DNA from: Gammaproteobacteria bacterium
Lineage (GTDB): Bacteria; Pseudomonadota; Gammaproteobacteria; Enterobacterales; Alteromonadaceae
Assembly: GCA_013373245.1 (NCBI GenBank)
Contig: JABXID010000079.1
Span: 1 to 43,722 of the forward strand
Reading direction: 5' to 3'
DNA: 43,722 nucleotides
Positions within the stretch are counted from its first letter, which is position 1. Each line of letters opens with the position of its first letter. Below, in pieces: positions 1-10,048 of the stretch. The translations under genes were made by a program, and so were the position numbers. The notes beneath the pieces are model-generated. The model was not told where the DNA came from. It worked only from the letters and a program-made list of their open reading frames with translations, and searched no databases.

Positions 1-1454
1 ACTTCCTGACAACGACGCTCCATTTCTGGGTTTTCACGTTGAACTGATGCAAAGTCTAAATCTTCATTAGATTGACCTGACGCCATTGAAGACGCAGCAC
101 CACCACCAAGACCGATGTTCATCGCCGGGCCGCCAAGCGCAATAAGTTTTGCTCCTACCGGAATAACGCCTTTGTCTGTATGTTCACGACGAATGTTGCC
201 TAAACCACCTGCAAGCATAATTGGCTTGTGATAACCACGAACTTCTTCACCGTTAAAGCTATTTACTTTATCTTCGTAGGTACGGAAGTAACCTAAAATA
301 TTAGGACGACCAAACTCGTTGTTAAACGCGGCGCCACCTAATGGGCCCTCCATCATAATGTCTAATGCATCAACAATACGAGAAGGTTTGCCGTAGTTAA
401 TTTCCCATGGTTGTTCAAAGTTAGGAATACGTAAGTTTGATACCGTAAATCCAACCAAGCCAGCTTTTGGTTTAGAACCACGGCCGGTTGCACCTTCGTC
501 ACGAATTTCACCACCTGAGCCAGTTGCAGCGCCTGGGAATGGCGAGATTGCCGTTGGGTGGTTATGAGTTTCGACCTTCATTAGAATGTCGATATTTTCG
601 TGGTGGAATTTATAAGAACCTGAGCTTGGCTCAGCGAAAAAACGCCCCGCTTCACTGCCGTGCATTACCGCCGCGTTGTCTTTATACGCAGACGTTACAT
701 AGTCACTGTTGTGCTCAAAGGTATTTTTGATCATCTTGAACAATGATTTTGGCTGCTCAACACCGTCAATCGTCCAGTCAGCATTAAATATTTTGTGACG
801 ACAATGCTCTGAGTTTGCTTGGGCAAACATGTAAAGTTCGATGTCATTCGGGTTGCGACCCAACTTATTAGTGAAGTTCTCGACTAAATAGTCGATTTCG
901 TCATCTGCAAGCGCTAAGCCCATTTCAATGTTAGCTTTCGCTAGCGCATCACGGCCACCAGATAAAATATCTACCGATGAAAATGGTGCCGGCTCGTCCG
1001 CAACAAATAATTGTTCAGCTTGTTCAAATTGAGAAAACACAACTTCAGTCATTCTGTCGTGCAGCAGCGCGGATAATAAAGATTTTTGAGCGTCAGTCAG
1101 TGGCGAATCAGTGATCACATAATATGCGATACCGCGTTCGATGCGCTTTACTTGCGCTAAGCCACAGTTATTGGCAATGTTGGTTGCCTTCGTCGACCAT
1201 GGAGATATTGTTCCAGGTCGAGGGGTTACTAAAAGTAACTCGCCTTCTGGTTGATGTTGGGCTATTTTCGGCCCGTACTCCAACAAAGCATTAAGCTTCG
1301 CGAGTTCATCCGTTGATAATTCTGCCGTTGTGTGGGCAAAGTGAGAAAATTCCGCGTAAATATCTTTTACATTTAAACCATTTTCATTAAATGCTTTAAG
1401 TAATTTTTTAACACGAAAGTCAGAAAGCGCTGGGGCACCGCGAAGGATTAACAT
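1..1454 (-). CDS. purL: Phosphoribosylformylglycinamidine synthase, N-terminal part (runs off left edge)
   Basis: PurL converts FGAR, glutamine and ATP to FGAM, the fourth step of de novo purine synthesis, in the cytoplasm. The ORF track misses it because the gene is cut by the window edge. Translating the minus strand from the ATG at 1454 gives about 484 residues beginning [15 protein letters not shown]. It contains hallmark PurL stretches: [45 protein letters not shown] split over the active site, and [18 protein letters not shown]. The large gammaproteobacterial form is about 1,300 residues, so roughly the first third is present; the glutaminase domain lies outside. The gene is divergent from mltF, a common gammaproteobacterial arrangement. 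A TATAAT box followed by a G+C-rich stretch lies about 45 bp upstream of the start. Identification is certain from the motifs. Confidence 0.97.
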   Translation of the reverse strand, partial: MLILRGAPALSDFRVKKLLKAFNENGLNVKDIYAEFSHFAHTTAELSTDELAKLNALLEYGPKIAQHQPEGELLLVTPRPGTISPWSTKATNIANNCGLAQVKRIERGIAYYVITDSPLTDAQKSLLSALLHDRMTEVVFSQFEQAEQLFVADEPAPFSSVDILSGGRDALAKANIEMGLALADDEIDYLVENFTNKLGRNPNDIELYMFAQANSEHCRHKIFNADWTIDGVEQPKSLFKMIKNTFEHNSDYVTSAYKDNAAVMHGSEAGRFFAEPSSGSYKFHHENIDILMKVETHNHPTAISPFPGAATGSGGEIRDEGATGRGSKPKAGLVGFTVSNLRIPNFEQPWEINYGKPSRIVDALDIMMEGPLGGAAFNNEFGRPNILGYFRTYEDKVNSFNGEEVRGYHKPIMLAGGLGNIRREHTDKGVIPVGAKLIALGGPAMNIGLGGGAASSMASGQSNEDLDFASVQRENPEMERRCQE

Positions 1455-1757
1455 ATGCCAATTCACCGTTCATTTTGAAAGGAAAAAAATTAGGCGCGCA
1501 TTATATACACAATCAGCACTAAGTAACAGAATCTTATGCTTAATATTTACCGATAAACTCGATTAACTCACTTTGATATACATTGTCATACTGTTGTAAC
1601 AAATAATTCTAAAAATATATTATTAACACCTTGCCTTTATTTCTCTGTGTTTGGGTGAAATAGACTACGATTTTACGAAATGGGCCTAATGACTGCTGAC
1701 ATTTCTTTTGCTATAAATACGCCAATGGACACTTTGAAGTACACTCAGCGATTTGCC
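1455..1757. other. Divergent purL/mltF intergenic region
   Basis: About 300 bp between the purL and mltF starts. It holds the purL promoter candidate near 1500-1505 and AT-rich sequence. The ORF track extends mltF upstream to 1680, but that extension looks non-coding in character. I saw no RNA gene, riboswitch or clear mltF promoter here. Confidence 0.5.
1500..1505 (-). promoter_or_regulatory. Candidate purL -10 box with G+C-rich discriminator
   Basis: Read on the minus strand the sequence is TATAAT followed directly by GCGCGCC. The -10 is a perfect consensus match, but no good -35 sits 16-18 bp upstream. A G+C-rich discriminator is typical of promoters sensitive to ppGpp, which would fit a purine gene. 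That regulation is inference. Confidence 0.45.
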
Positions 1758-3182
1758 ATGCGAATCAATTATAGGATCAAGCTCATTTGGGCTTGTGCTT
1801 TGGTGTACCTAGTGACAGGGTGTCAACCTGCTTATGAATTGTCGCAGCTGCAAAAAATAAAACAGTCCGATGTGTTACGAGTGGGCATTTTATTTAACCC
1901 AACCAGCTATTATGTAGATACCAACGGAACCGCAGGCTTTGAACACGATTTAGTTAATGAGTTTGCTAATTATCTTGATGTTGAAATCGAACTTATTCCC
2001 AGCTACCACATTTCTGAGTTATTACCGAAGTTAGAAAATAACCAAATTGATATTTTAGTCGGCGGCCTCACCCGTACAGAGAGTCGTTCCGATAAGTTCC
2101 GTTTTTCTCCACCATACCTAAACATCAGTCAAAAGTTAGTTTATAAACAAGGTAAACAGCGTCCAACCAAATTGTCTGAAGTGGATGGTGTGATTACAGT
2201 GGCGCCAGAGACTAGTCACCTTGAAATATTAGAAGAATTAAAAGAGGATTATCCGGATTTACAATTTGAAGTGTCGAAAAACGCTGACCCAAACGAATTG
2301 CTGGAAATGATAATCGATGGCAGTGTTGAATTTACCATCGCAGACTCACACAATTTATCCATAGTTAGACGATACTTTCCTGACATCAGCGTAGCCTTCA
2401 CATTAGAAAAAAGCCGTGACCTCAACTGGTTATTGCAAAACAATCGAGACGACTCGTTATACGCCATCCTTATCGACTTTTTTGGTGACATGAACGAAAG
2501 CGGTGAATTGATAGCACTAGAGGATAGATACTTTGGCCACGTAGAAAAATTCAACTACGTCGATACTCGGTTATTCATGAAAGCGGTTGACCAAGTATTA
2601 CCAACCTATCAACCTTGGTTTGAAGAGTATGCGTCTGGCTTAGACTGGCGACTGTTAGCCGCTCAAAGTTACCAAGAATCACATTGGGACCCGAGAGCTA
2701 AGTCGCCTACTGGTGTTCGCGGTATCATGATGTTAACTCAACCAACAGCAAAACAACTAGGTGTGAAAAGTCGCTTAGACGCTGAAGATAATATTCGAGG
2801 CGGTGCTGTGTATTTGCAACAGTTAATGCGCCGGGTTCCTGATAGGATCTCGGAACACGACCGACCTTGGTTTGCGTTAGCGGCCTATAACGTCGGCTGG
2901 GGCCACGTGCAAGATGCTAGAAGACTAACTTCACAATTAGGTGGCGACCCAGATAAATGGGTCGACGTTAAACAGAAACTGCCACTATTGCGTCAAAAGC
3001 GTTATTACAAAAAAACTCGATATGGATTTGCTAGAGGTGATGAAGCGGTTACTTATGTATCTAACATTCGTCGCTATTACGACACTTTAGTTTGGCTAGA
3101 CCAAAAGGCCACAGAGGAAGAGATAGCTGAATTGCGCCGTGAAGAAGCGCAAAAACCCGCAATCCCCGAAATAGCACAATAA
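1758..3182 (+). CDS. mltF: Membrane-bound lytic murein transglycosylase F
   Basis: MltF cleaves the glycan backbone of peptidoglycan to 1,6-anhydromuropeptides in the periplasm. The N-terminal half (about residues 40-270) is a periplasmic solute-binding-like domain (VLRVGILFNP, IDILVGGLTRT, EFTIADSHNL). The C-terminal half is a lysozyme-like SLT domain with the catalytic Glu in QSYQESHWDP (about E307), then SPTGVRGIMMLT and AAYNVGWGH. I chose the ATG at 1758 over the track's 1680 because it places a signal sequence ending in LVTGC, a lipobox, at the N-terminus; the upstream 26 residues look spurious. From this start the protein is 474 aa, typical of the family. E. coli MltF has a plain membrane anchor, so the lipobox here is a variation inferred from the sequence. 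It lies between purL and tadA as in many gammaproteobacteria. Confidence 0.95.
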   Translation: MRINYRIKLIWACALVYLVTGCQPAYELSQLQKIKQSDVLRVGILFNPTSYYVDTNGTAGFEHDLVNEFANYLDVEIELIPSYHISELLPKLENNQIDILVGGLTRTESRSDKFRFSPPYLNISQKLVYKQGKQRPTKLSEVDGVITVAPETSHLEILEELKEDYPDLQFEVSKNADPNELLEMIIDGSVEFTIADSHNLSIVRRYFPDISVAFTLEKSRDLNWLLQNNRDDSLYAILIDFFGDMNESGELIALEDRYFGHVEKFNYVDTRLFMKAVDQVLPTYQPWFEEYASGLDWRLLAAQSYQESHWDPRAKSPTGVRGIMMLTQPTAKQLGVKSRLDAEDNIRGGAVYLQQLMRRVPDRISEHDRPWFALAAYNVGWGHVQDARRLTSQLGGDPDKWVDVKQKLPLLRQKRYYKKTRYGFARGDEAVTYVSNIRRYYDTLVWLDQKATEEEIAELRREEAQKPAIPEIAQ

Positions 3183-3322
3183 TCTTTACGCTCTCATCGT
3201 GTATAATCTCGTTGTCAGTGCACCGGGGCTTGTGTATCGACATAAAACTGTCATCATTAATATGCTATTCTCAGCATAATAAACAAAAACAATCACTACA
3301 GATAAACACCAGCAGGAGAAAA

Positions 3323-4044
<722 letters not shown>

Positions 4045-4187
4045 TCAAATAACCAATACAGCTATAAGCCTGTAAAAACAAATGGTTATACATTGGCATT
4101 ATATTTGGTTGTTATGATAACAAAATTCAATGCATTGCGTTGCACAACTGCTATTATTTAAAACATTTCGTCGAAAAGGAAAACATC

Positions 4188-4421
4188 ATGCCTAATTCAA
4201 TTCTTACTATAGTTTTAGTGTCCGTTATTGGAGGACTATTATATGCGGCTTATGAACAGCATGTGAAACTGCAATTAAAAAAGCATAAAGCCAAACCAGA
4301 TGAGGAAACTCAAAAAGAAATCGCTGATCTAAAAGAGCGTGTTGCGGTGCTTGAAAAAATAGTCACTGATGAAAAATATAACTTACGCAAAGAAATAGAC
4401 TCTTTAGACAAAGCCAGTTGA
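4188..4421 (+). CDS. PspB-like small membrane protein
   Basis: A 77-residue protein starting MPNSILTIVLVSVIGG. One N-terminal membrane helix (residues 4-20) is followed by a charged, probably coiled-coil tail. The tail segment ERVAVLEKIVTDEKYNLRKE resembles the end of E. coli PspB (ERIQALESILDAE...WRDR), so I read it as a phage-shock-protein-B-like protein. PspB partners PspC to release the PspF activator from PspA under inner-membrane stress. No pspA, pspC or pspF lies nearby, so the role here is uncertain. I prefer the ATG at 4188 over the track start at 4140 because it follows an AAAGGAAA RBS and puts the helix at the N-terminus. The PspB link rests on my memory of the sequence and on size and topology. 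Confidence 0.6.
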   Translation: MPNSILTIVLVSVIGGLLYAAYEQHVKLQLKKHKAKPDEETQKEIADLKERVAVLEKIVTDEKYNLRKEIDSLDKAS

Positions 4422-4550
4422 TGTATACGACGCGTTGATTATTTTAATAACTTTACTTTTGATAAATAATAAAAATTCACTATTTATTATTAGAATTAGC
4501 TGCACTATATTGGATAGTGAATTAAATATTATCGCATTATAGGATATTGA

Positions 4551-6803
4551 TTGTTTCTAAGTAATTTAGCTCGTTGCAGGTGCATACATCCCTTAGCGGG
4601 CTTTCTATTTTTAGGTACAACCTGTGTGCATGCATATGCAAACATGAATCAATTCGACGACGACGAACTGTTCTCTTTGTCTCTCGAAGAGTTACTCATG
4701 GTAGAAGTAGAAACTCGTAAAACCAAAGAAAACTTGGCTGTAGTTCCGCTTTCCAACACCCTTATTACTCATCATCAAATGCAACAACACAACATCTCCT
4801 CCATTTATGAATTAGCGGAGTTTGTTCCCAATTTCTCCTATCGCCGCAGTTTTGGTAAATTACAAGAGCGCGGAGTTACACGAGGTGTCGCTAACGTCAC
4901 TGGTGAAAATGTAACTGGCGTGTTCATTGACGGCATGGCGGTAAATGGCTTAATAAATAGTCTCGACCTGTCCCAATTCAAATACGCTGAGGTTGTTCGA
5001 GGACCACAGGCCACACTTTATGGCCGCAGTACTTTTGCAGGTGCAGTGAATTTGACGACCGGCAATCCACTTGAACAACTAAATACGTCTGCCAGTGTTT
5101 CCATTGGACAAGAACAACGCATTCGCACGACAATTCAATTCGGACATAAAATTTCCGAGCAATTGGCACTGCAATTTACCGCTAGTACTCGCCAAAAATC
5201 TGGCGAATATAACAATGCGTTGGGCGATGGTGCTGGTTCTTTAAATGAGCAAAAAAATCAATCGCTCAGTATTATTTCAGGTTTCAAGATTGATGAGTTT
5301 GCGCTTGATGGAAAGATTACATTTATTCACAGCAACGATGATGACTCACCGTATGCCACAACTTTGCAGTTAAGCGACAAAAACAACTGCTTTCTTGACG
5401 CTGGACGTCAATACTTTTGTGGGCAACTCGAGGCGCCAAATACAATAGGTTACAACAATTTAGGACTCTCAAATATTAATGGGGATGTAGGCTACCAAAA
5501 CACATTTAACCTGCTAAATTCCCATCTTAATTTTAAAGTCAATGAATCCCATACACTTAAACTCAATAACTCTTTTTCCGAACAACAACAAGCTTATTTA
5601 GTCGATGGTGACTACTCGTCGGTTGAATTCTATTGGGCTGATAACCAGTTAGACAGAGACAGTGTCACTGCCGAATTACAATGGGCGTCAACATGGTCGG
5701 ATTCTTTAAACAGCTTGATTGGTGTTTTTTATCAAACCAACGAAACATTTAACGTTTCAAATGCATACTATCCACCTAGCCAATCACCAACCCCCTCTCC
5801 ACTTAGAGATGAACATTTAAAACTGGAAAACTTAGCCTTGTTTTCTAGTGTAACTTACCAGCTAGATAGCCAAAGTGACATTATTGCGGACTTGCGAATA
5901 GCCGAAGAAACGGTCTCGTTTGATCACCAAGTTCAATCAGGTCAACAAACGTTTAACACGCTCTCGCCTAAACTGACATACCGCTACGCTTACGATGAAA
6001 AAACCAACGTATATGCCAGTATTTCAAACGGCACAAAACCCGGAGGCTTCAATCCCTCGATTTGGAACGATGCGCTAAACGGCGCAAACCAGCTGATAAG
6101 AGACCGCTACCGAACTTTTGATCAAGAATCTTTATGGCAAAGTGAGATTGGCATTAAGGGCCGCAGCGCAAGCAATAAACTCAGCTACTCGCTAAATGTA
6201 TTTGTTGCTCAATGGGATGATTTGCAAACCTCACAAAGTATCACTTTTGATTTAAACGACGGTTCAACAAAATCAGAAGGCATTGTTTCAAACAGCGGCG
6301 AGGCTGATACTCATGGTGTCGAACTAGAAGTGAAACAGCAACACACTAGCCGTTTGAATAGTTGGTGGCATATAGGTTACGCACACACAGAGTTTGTTGA
6401 CTCTGAAACTTCGGCACAAAAAGAGTTAACTGGTGTTGGTAGTATCAATGGTAATCAAATCCCCAATTCTCCGGAATTAACCGGAGCGCTGGGAGTTCAA
6501 TATCAAACATCTCATGCTCAGTGGCACATCCGTTACAATAGCAGCATTCACCACGAATCAGCCCGTTTTGTTGCAGAGCATAATCTTGCCGAAGTTCCAG
6601 CAATCAATAAACTAAGACTGGGAATCACTGCCGATATGTCAAACTGGAACGTATCACTTCACACTACAATTGCAGAGCACTCAAACCATATTGAAAGTGC
6701 AGCACGACTTGGTGATCCAACAACATTCTTTCGCTTAAGAGCGTTTGGCTTGAGCTTATCCGATTCAAACTTCACAGAGCTGACTATCAAGTATCAGTTT
6801 TAA
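4551..6803 (+). CDS. TonB-dependent outer-membrane receptor
   Basis: A 750-residue protein with a signal peptide ending near HAYA (about residue 30). An N-terminal plug follows (about residues 50-170; VEVETRKTKENLAVVP, then FVPNFSYR, VFIDGMAV and EVVRGPQATLYGRSTFAGAVN, the last highly typical of the family). The rest is a 22-strand barrel region ending in the aromatic residue of YQF, as barrel-assembly substrates do. It imports a bulky ligand through the outer membrane using TonB energy. Nothing in the sequence or neighbours fixes the substrate, and no siderophore genes are nearby. The start is TTG at 4551, supported by an AGGA six bases upstream. The next gene, 83 bp downstream, encodes a periplasmic binding-like protein that may act with it. 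Confidence 0.9.
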   Translation: MFLSNLARCRCIHPLAGFLFLGTTCVHAYANMNQFDDDELFSLSLEELLMVEVETRKTKENLAVVPLSNTLITHHQMQQHNISSIYELAEFVPNFSYRRSFGKLQERGVTRGVANVTGENVTGVFIDGMAVNGLINSLDLSQFKYAEVVRGPQATLYGRSTFAGAVNLTTGNPLEQLNTSASVSIGQEQRIRTTIQFGHKISEQLALQFTASTRQKSGEYNNALGDGAGSLNEQKNQSLSIISGFKIDEFALDGKITFIHSNDDDSPYATTLQLSDKNNCFLDAGRQYFCGQLEAPNTIGYNNLGLSNINGDVGYQNTFNLLNSHLNFKVNESHTLKLNNSFSEQQQAYLVDGDYSSVEFYWADNQLDRDSVTAELQWASTWSDSLNSLIGVFYQTNETFNVSNAYYPPSQSPTPSPLRDEHLKLENLALFSSVTYQLDSQSDIIADLRIAEETVSFDHQVQSGQQTFNTLSPKLTYRYAYDEKTNVYASISNGTKPGGFNPSIWNDALNGANQLIRDRYRTFDQESLWQSEIGIKGRSASNKLSYSLNVFVAQWDDLQTSQSITFDLNDGSTKSEGIVSNSGEADTHGVELEVKQQHTSRLNSWWHIGYAHTEFVDSETSAQKELTGVGSINGNQIPNSPELTGALGVQYQTSHAQWHIRYNSSIHHESARFVAEHNLAEVPAINKLRLGITADMSNWNVSLHTTIAEHSNHIESAARLGDPTTFFRLRAFGLSLSDSNFTELTIKYQF

Positions 6804-6886
6804 ATAGTACTGTTCGAGTAAAGGGTACTTCTCGCGATGAAATTTCGACTATCGAAAAAGTAATCAAATTTCACTATACTGAAAAC

Positions 6887-7759
6887 GTGATTGTAAATTT
6901 GGTGTGTATCTTGTTCAAACTCCTCATCGCTCTAATTATTGTATTTTCCAGTTCGTCTATAAACGCGAAAACGTTAATGTTTATTCGCGATGACGTGTTA
7001 GAAAATTATTACAACTTTCTAAAAGGCAGAGACGTTCTCAGCATAAGAAATTTTAGCGGTGAGTTTATCCGTCGTGATGTAGTCGATATGATTTTATTGC
7101 AACAGGCATTAAAAATTGGTGGTTTTAACATGGAATTTGACTACGCCCCGGGCCGACTGAATTTTCGCAATACCCGCATGTTAGAAGAAGGAAAACTGCT
7201 GTTAAGCTTTGATTCATATTGGTTGCAAGACGCGAAACTTCTATCAGAAGACTTGTACATATCCGAGCCTGTGATCAGAAAAGGCGAATACCACGCAGCC
7301 ATTTATGCAAGCCCCAAACACCCGACTATTTTTAACGTTTCTACTATCGAAGACTTAAGAAAGCATACAGCGGTTTCTACGCCAAAATGGAAAACCGACT
7401 GGGCAACATTGCAAGCCCTCAACCTAAAAGAACTAATTCACGAAGACGAATGGGTCAGCCAAGCAAAAATGGTCTCATTAAGATTAGTTGATTTCATTAT
7501 GATGCCGTTTACATCGGAAGGCAGTAACACATACCATTTAGAATCCATAAAGCTGCAACACATTCCTAATACAGCTTTGTTATTAAACGACAGTCGTCAT
7601 TTTGTTGTCAGTAAAAAACACCCTTTGGGCAACGAAGCCTTTACTTCGCTAAATAAAGGCCTGACTGTTTTAAGAAAAGAAAATCGTATTACATCCGCTT
7701 ATAAAGAAGCCGGCTTTTTAATCGATACGACAAACATTAAAGTCCTAAATGCCCAATAA
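6887..7759 (+). CDS. Periplasmic SBP-like protein (transporter substrate-binding domain family)
   Basis: A 290-residue exported protein. A hydrophobic N-terminus (LFKLLIALIIVFSSSSINA) is followed by a mature part resembling family-3 solute-binding proteins: LQQALKIGGFNMEFDYA, EGKLLLSFDSYW, ISEPVIRKGEYHAAIYA, TIEDLRKHTAV and a C-terminal LNKGLTVLRKENRITSAYKEAG. No ABC permease or ATPase gene is adjacent, so it may be a ligand sensor or an accessory protein rather than a transport component. The start is unsure: GTG at 6887 lacks a clear RBS, and TTG codons shortly downstream are alternatives that keep the signal peptide. It follows the TonB-dependent receptor by 83 bp and ends just before a strong terminator, so the two may be co-transcribed. 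The ligand is unknown. Confidence 0.7.
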   Translation: MIVNLVCILFKLLIALIIVFSSSSINAKTLMFIRDDVLENYYNFLKGRDVLSIRNFSGEFIRRDVVDMILLQQALKIGGFNMEFDYAPGRLNFRNTRMLEEGKLLLSFDSYWLQDAKLLSEDLYISEPVIRKGEYHAAIYASPKHPTIFNVSTIEDLRKHTAVSTPKWKTDWATLQALNLKELIHEDEWVSQAKMVSLRLVDFIMMPFTSEGSNTYHLESIKLQHIPNTALLLNDSRHFVVSKKHPLGNEAFTSLNKGLTVLRKENRITSAYKEAGFLIDTTNIKVLNAQ

Positions 7760-7763
7760 AAAA

Positions 7764-7785
7764 GGCGCATATACATGCGCCTTTA
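7764..7785. terminator. Rho-independent terminator, possibly bidirectional
   Basis: A perfect 7-bp stem GGCGCAT/ATGCGCC with loop ATAC (7764-7781) is preceded by A residues and followed by TTTATAG. It lies 4 bp after the stop of the SBP-like gene. The A-rich 5' flank means it could also work on the other strand. Confidence 0.85.
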
Positions 7786-7853
7786 TAGTTTATAAAAATA
7801 GACTGCACTGCATTAAACTTCATTTATTACATTGTGGTTTTAATTCAAGCAAC

Positions 7854-7959
7854 GCCACGAAGAATTTTCAGCCCTAGAGTCAAATGGGATTGTGCGAAAT
7901 AGTTAGGGCTAAGACGAGGCTGTCAAAGATTTTTACCTCGGGAGTTTGCTCCAGTAAAT
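7854..7959. repeat. 106-bp repeat, copy 1
   Basis: This aligns without gaps to 8007-8112 at about 85% identity by eye. It begins GCCACGAAGAATTTTCAGCC and ends GGGAGTTTGCTCCAGTAAAT. It contains internal inverted repeats (AGCCCT/AGGGCT and CGAGG/CCTCG). It lies between the terminator at 7764 and the 3' end of guaA. Confidence 0.85.
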
Positions 7960-8006
7960 AACCTATATTCACCCGTCTTTCTACAAAGTAGTTTTTCTTA
8001 AACAAG

Positions 8007-8112
8007 GCACCGAGGAATTTTCAGCCCTCTACTCAAATGCGATTATGCTAAATAGTTGGCGCTAAGACGAAGCCGTCAAATATTTTTACCTCGGGAGTTT
8101 GCTCCAGCAAAT
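8007..8112. repeat. 106-bp repeat, copy 2
   Basis: Second direct copy, starting 153 bp after the start of copy 1 and of the same length. The most conserved part is the 3' section TTTTTACCTCGGGAGTTTGC. The rest of the 7760-8167 gap shows no supportable gene. One frame of both copies reads like protein (FSAL...DEAVKxFYLGSLLQ) but is broken by stops. Confidence 0.85.
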
Positions 8113-8127
8113 GACTGAGGTAAAAAT
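8082..8127. repeat. Perfect 11-bp inverted repeat at the end of repeat copy 2
   Basis: ATTTTTACCTC (8082-8092) pairs with GAGGTAAAAAT (8117-8127) across a 24-nt loop. The loop itself contains GGAG/CTCC and the palindrome-like TTTGCTCCAGCAAA. It lies 40 bp beyond the guaA stop codon, so on the minus strand it would be in the guaA 3' untranslated region. It could act as a transcription-end or RNA-stability hairpin; this is inference. Confidence 0.6.
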
Positions 8128-8167
8128 TGCAGACAATGACGTATTAGCTCCAAATATGACGCAGAAT

Positions 8168-9751
8168 CTATTCCCACTCAATCGTAGCCGGCGGCTTACC
8201 ACTAATATCGTAAACCACACGAGAAATACCATTGATTTCATTGATGATACGGTTAGAAACCTTGCCTAGGAAATCGTAAGGTAAATGTGCCCAATGTGCA
8301 GTCATAAAGTCGATAGTTTCTACTGCTCTTAAGCTCACCACCCAGTCGTACTTGCGTCCATCACCCATTACACCAACTGAACGAACTGGTAAGAATACCG
8401 TAAACGCTTGCGATACTTTGTTATAAAGGTCTGCCGCATGTAACTCTTCGATGAAGATAGCGTCTGCACGACGAAGTAAATCAGCGTATTCCTTTTTCAC
8501 TTCACCTAAGATACGAACACCTAAACCCGGTCCTGGGAACGGATGGCGGTATAACATGTCATACGGTAAACCGAGCTCTAAACCAATCTTACGCACTTCG
8601 TCTTTAAACAACTCACGCAATGGCTCAACTAAACCAAGCTCCATGTCTTCTGGTAAACCACCTACATTATGGTGCGATTTAATCACGTGTGCTTTGCCCG
8701 TTTTAGACGCCGCTGATTCGATGACATCAGGATAGATAGTACCTTGAGCTAACCATTTTGCGTTTTTAAGTTTGCTCGCTTCCTCGTCGAATACTTCTAC
8801 GAATACATTACCAATGATCTTACGTTTTTTCTCAGGATCATTCTCGCCAGCTAAGCGGTCTAAGAAACGTTGTTCTGCGTTAACATGAACAATATTCAAA
8901 CCAAAGTGGTCGCCAAACATATCCATTACTTGCTGGCCTTCGTTCAAACGCAATAAACCGTTATCTACGAAAACACAAGTGAGTTTGTCACCAATCGCAC
9001 GGTGTAATAACATAGCTACAACTGATGAATCAACGCCACCAGATAAGCCAAGAACCACTTCGTCATCGCCAACTTGTGCCTTCATTTTTTCCACGGCATC
9101 TTCAATGATTGACGCAGATGTCCAAAGCTTTTCACACGCACAAATATTACAAACGAAGTTTTCTAAAATACGCAAACCTTGTTTAGTGTGCGTAACTTCA
9201 GGATGAAACTGAACGCCATAAAAGCGCTTTTCTTCGTTTGACATAACCGCGTATGGGCAAGAGTCAGTTTTTGCAACTGTAGTAAAGTCGGTTGGGATGG
9301 CTTTTACTTTATCGCCATGACTCATCCAAACGTCTAACAATGCGTTTCCGCCAGCAGCGATTGAATCTTCAATACCTTCTAATAACGCAGATTCAGAAAT
9401 AACTTCTACTTGCGCATAACCAAATTCACGTTCATTTGATACTTCAACCGCACCGCCTAACTGCTGTGACATGGTTTGCATACCGTAACAAATACCAAGT
9501 ACTGGAATACCAGCGTTAAATACATACTCAGGCGCACGAGGTGAATCATGCTCAGTAACAGACTCAGGTCCGCCCGCTAAGATAATACCGTTCGGATTAA
9601 ATTCTTTGATCTGCTCTTCGGTAACGTCCCACGCCCAAAGTTCACAATAAACACCAATTTCACGAATACGACGTGCAATTAATTGAGTGTACTGAGAACC
9701 AAAATCTAAAATTAAAATTTTGTGCTGGTGAATGTCTTGGTTTAGTGACAT
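8168..9751 (-). CDS. guaA: GMP synthase (glutamine-hydrolysing)
   Basis: GuaA aminates XMP to GMP with glutamine and ATP, the last step to GMP. At 527 residues it has the usual two-domain form. The N-terminal class I glutamine amidotransferase spans about residues 1-200, with the nucleophilic Cys in GICYGMQ and the His-Glu pair in [10 protein letters not shown]. The ATP pyrophosphatase domain follows, with the PP-loop [12 protein letters not shown]. The dimerisation domain ends in the conserved TIEWE. An AAGG lies seven bases before the ATG. The gene follows guaB in the same direction, but 297 bp separate them, and that gap contains a hairpin and a dispersed repeat. Nothing is odd in the protein. 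Confidence 0.98.
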   Translation of the reverse strand: MSLNQDIHQHKILILDFGSQYTQLIARRIREIGVYCELWAWDVTEEQIKEFNPNGIILAGGPESVTEHDSPRAPEYVFNAGIPVLGICYGMQTMSQQLGGAVEVSNEREFGYAQVEVISESALLEGIEDSIAAGGNALLDVWMSHGDKVKAIPTDFTTVAKTDSCPYAVMSNEEKRFYGVQFHPEVTHTKQGLRILENFVCNICACEKLWTSASIIEDAVEKMKAQVGDDEVVLGLSGGVDSSVVAMLLHRAIGDKLTCVFVDNGLLRLNEGQQVMDMFGDHFGLNIVHVNAEQRFLDRLAGENDPEKKRKIIGNVFVEVFDEEASKLKNAKWLAQGTIYPDVIESAASKTGKAHVIKSHHNVGGLPEDMELGLVEPLRELFKDEVRKIGLELGLPYDMLYRHPFPGPGLGVRILGEVKKEYADLLRRADAIFIEELHAADLYNKVSQAFTVFLPVRSVGVMGDGRKYDWVVSLRAVETIDFMTAHWAHLPYDFLGKVSNRIINEINGISRVVYDISGKPPATIEWE

Positions 9752-9804
9752 GTTTTAGCCTTCTAATTTGTAAGTCGAACTTTGTTCAACTATGTAATTG
9801 AAAA

Positions 9805-9822
9805 GTCGGGCAAATACCCGAC
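9805..9822 (-). terminator. Hairpin with short T-run between guaB and guaA
   Basis: On the minus strand GTCGGG-TATTTG-CCCGAC is followed by TTTTC. The 6-bp G+C-rich stem plus four T residues resembles a weak intrinsic terminator. It lies about 55 bp upstream of the guaA start, where it could reduce read-through from guaB. Confidence 0.5.
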
Positions 9823-9837
9823 CTTGAATTCGTTTTT

Positions 9838-9910
9838 GTCATTCCGAGACAGTCTAAGCTTGTCGAAGAACCTTTTAAGATCCCTCCACTCTGTCCTCGG
9901 TCGGGATGAC
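9838..9910. repeat. Dispersed intergenic repeat, GTCATTCC type (short copy)
   Basis: A 73-bp element bounded by GTCATTCCGAG and TCGGTCGGGATGAC, whose ends are imperfect inverted repeats. The same sequence family occurs in the opposite orientation at 43403-43529. Shared inner blocks include AAGATCCCTCCACTC. It sits in the guaB-guaA gap. Confidence 0.75.
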
Positions 9911-10048
9911 ACAATTTATAATATTTTTTGCTTGTAGCTCGATTTGAGATAATTTTTAAGCCAAATCATTGAGTTCTAGGAAAACGCGCGGAATGTAAAC
10001 TTTTACCTGAGCGCGTTTGACAACGAAATCGGTGATTTGGCGACAAAA

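Noticed and set aside
488-730. 80-aa plus-strand ORF in the track
   Set aside because: It lies antisense to well-conserved purL codons; the purL reading frame carries clear family motifs.
1680-1757. N-terminal extension of MltF in the ORF track
   Set aside because: The 26 extra residues precede a complete lipoprotein signal starting at 1758 and would disrupt export.
7854-8167. Pseudogene across the 106-bp repeats
   Set aside because: One frame reads protein-like, but both copies have stops and there is no start, RBS or recognised family, so I list them only as repeats.
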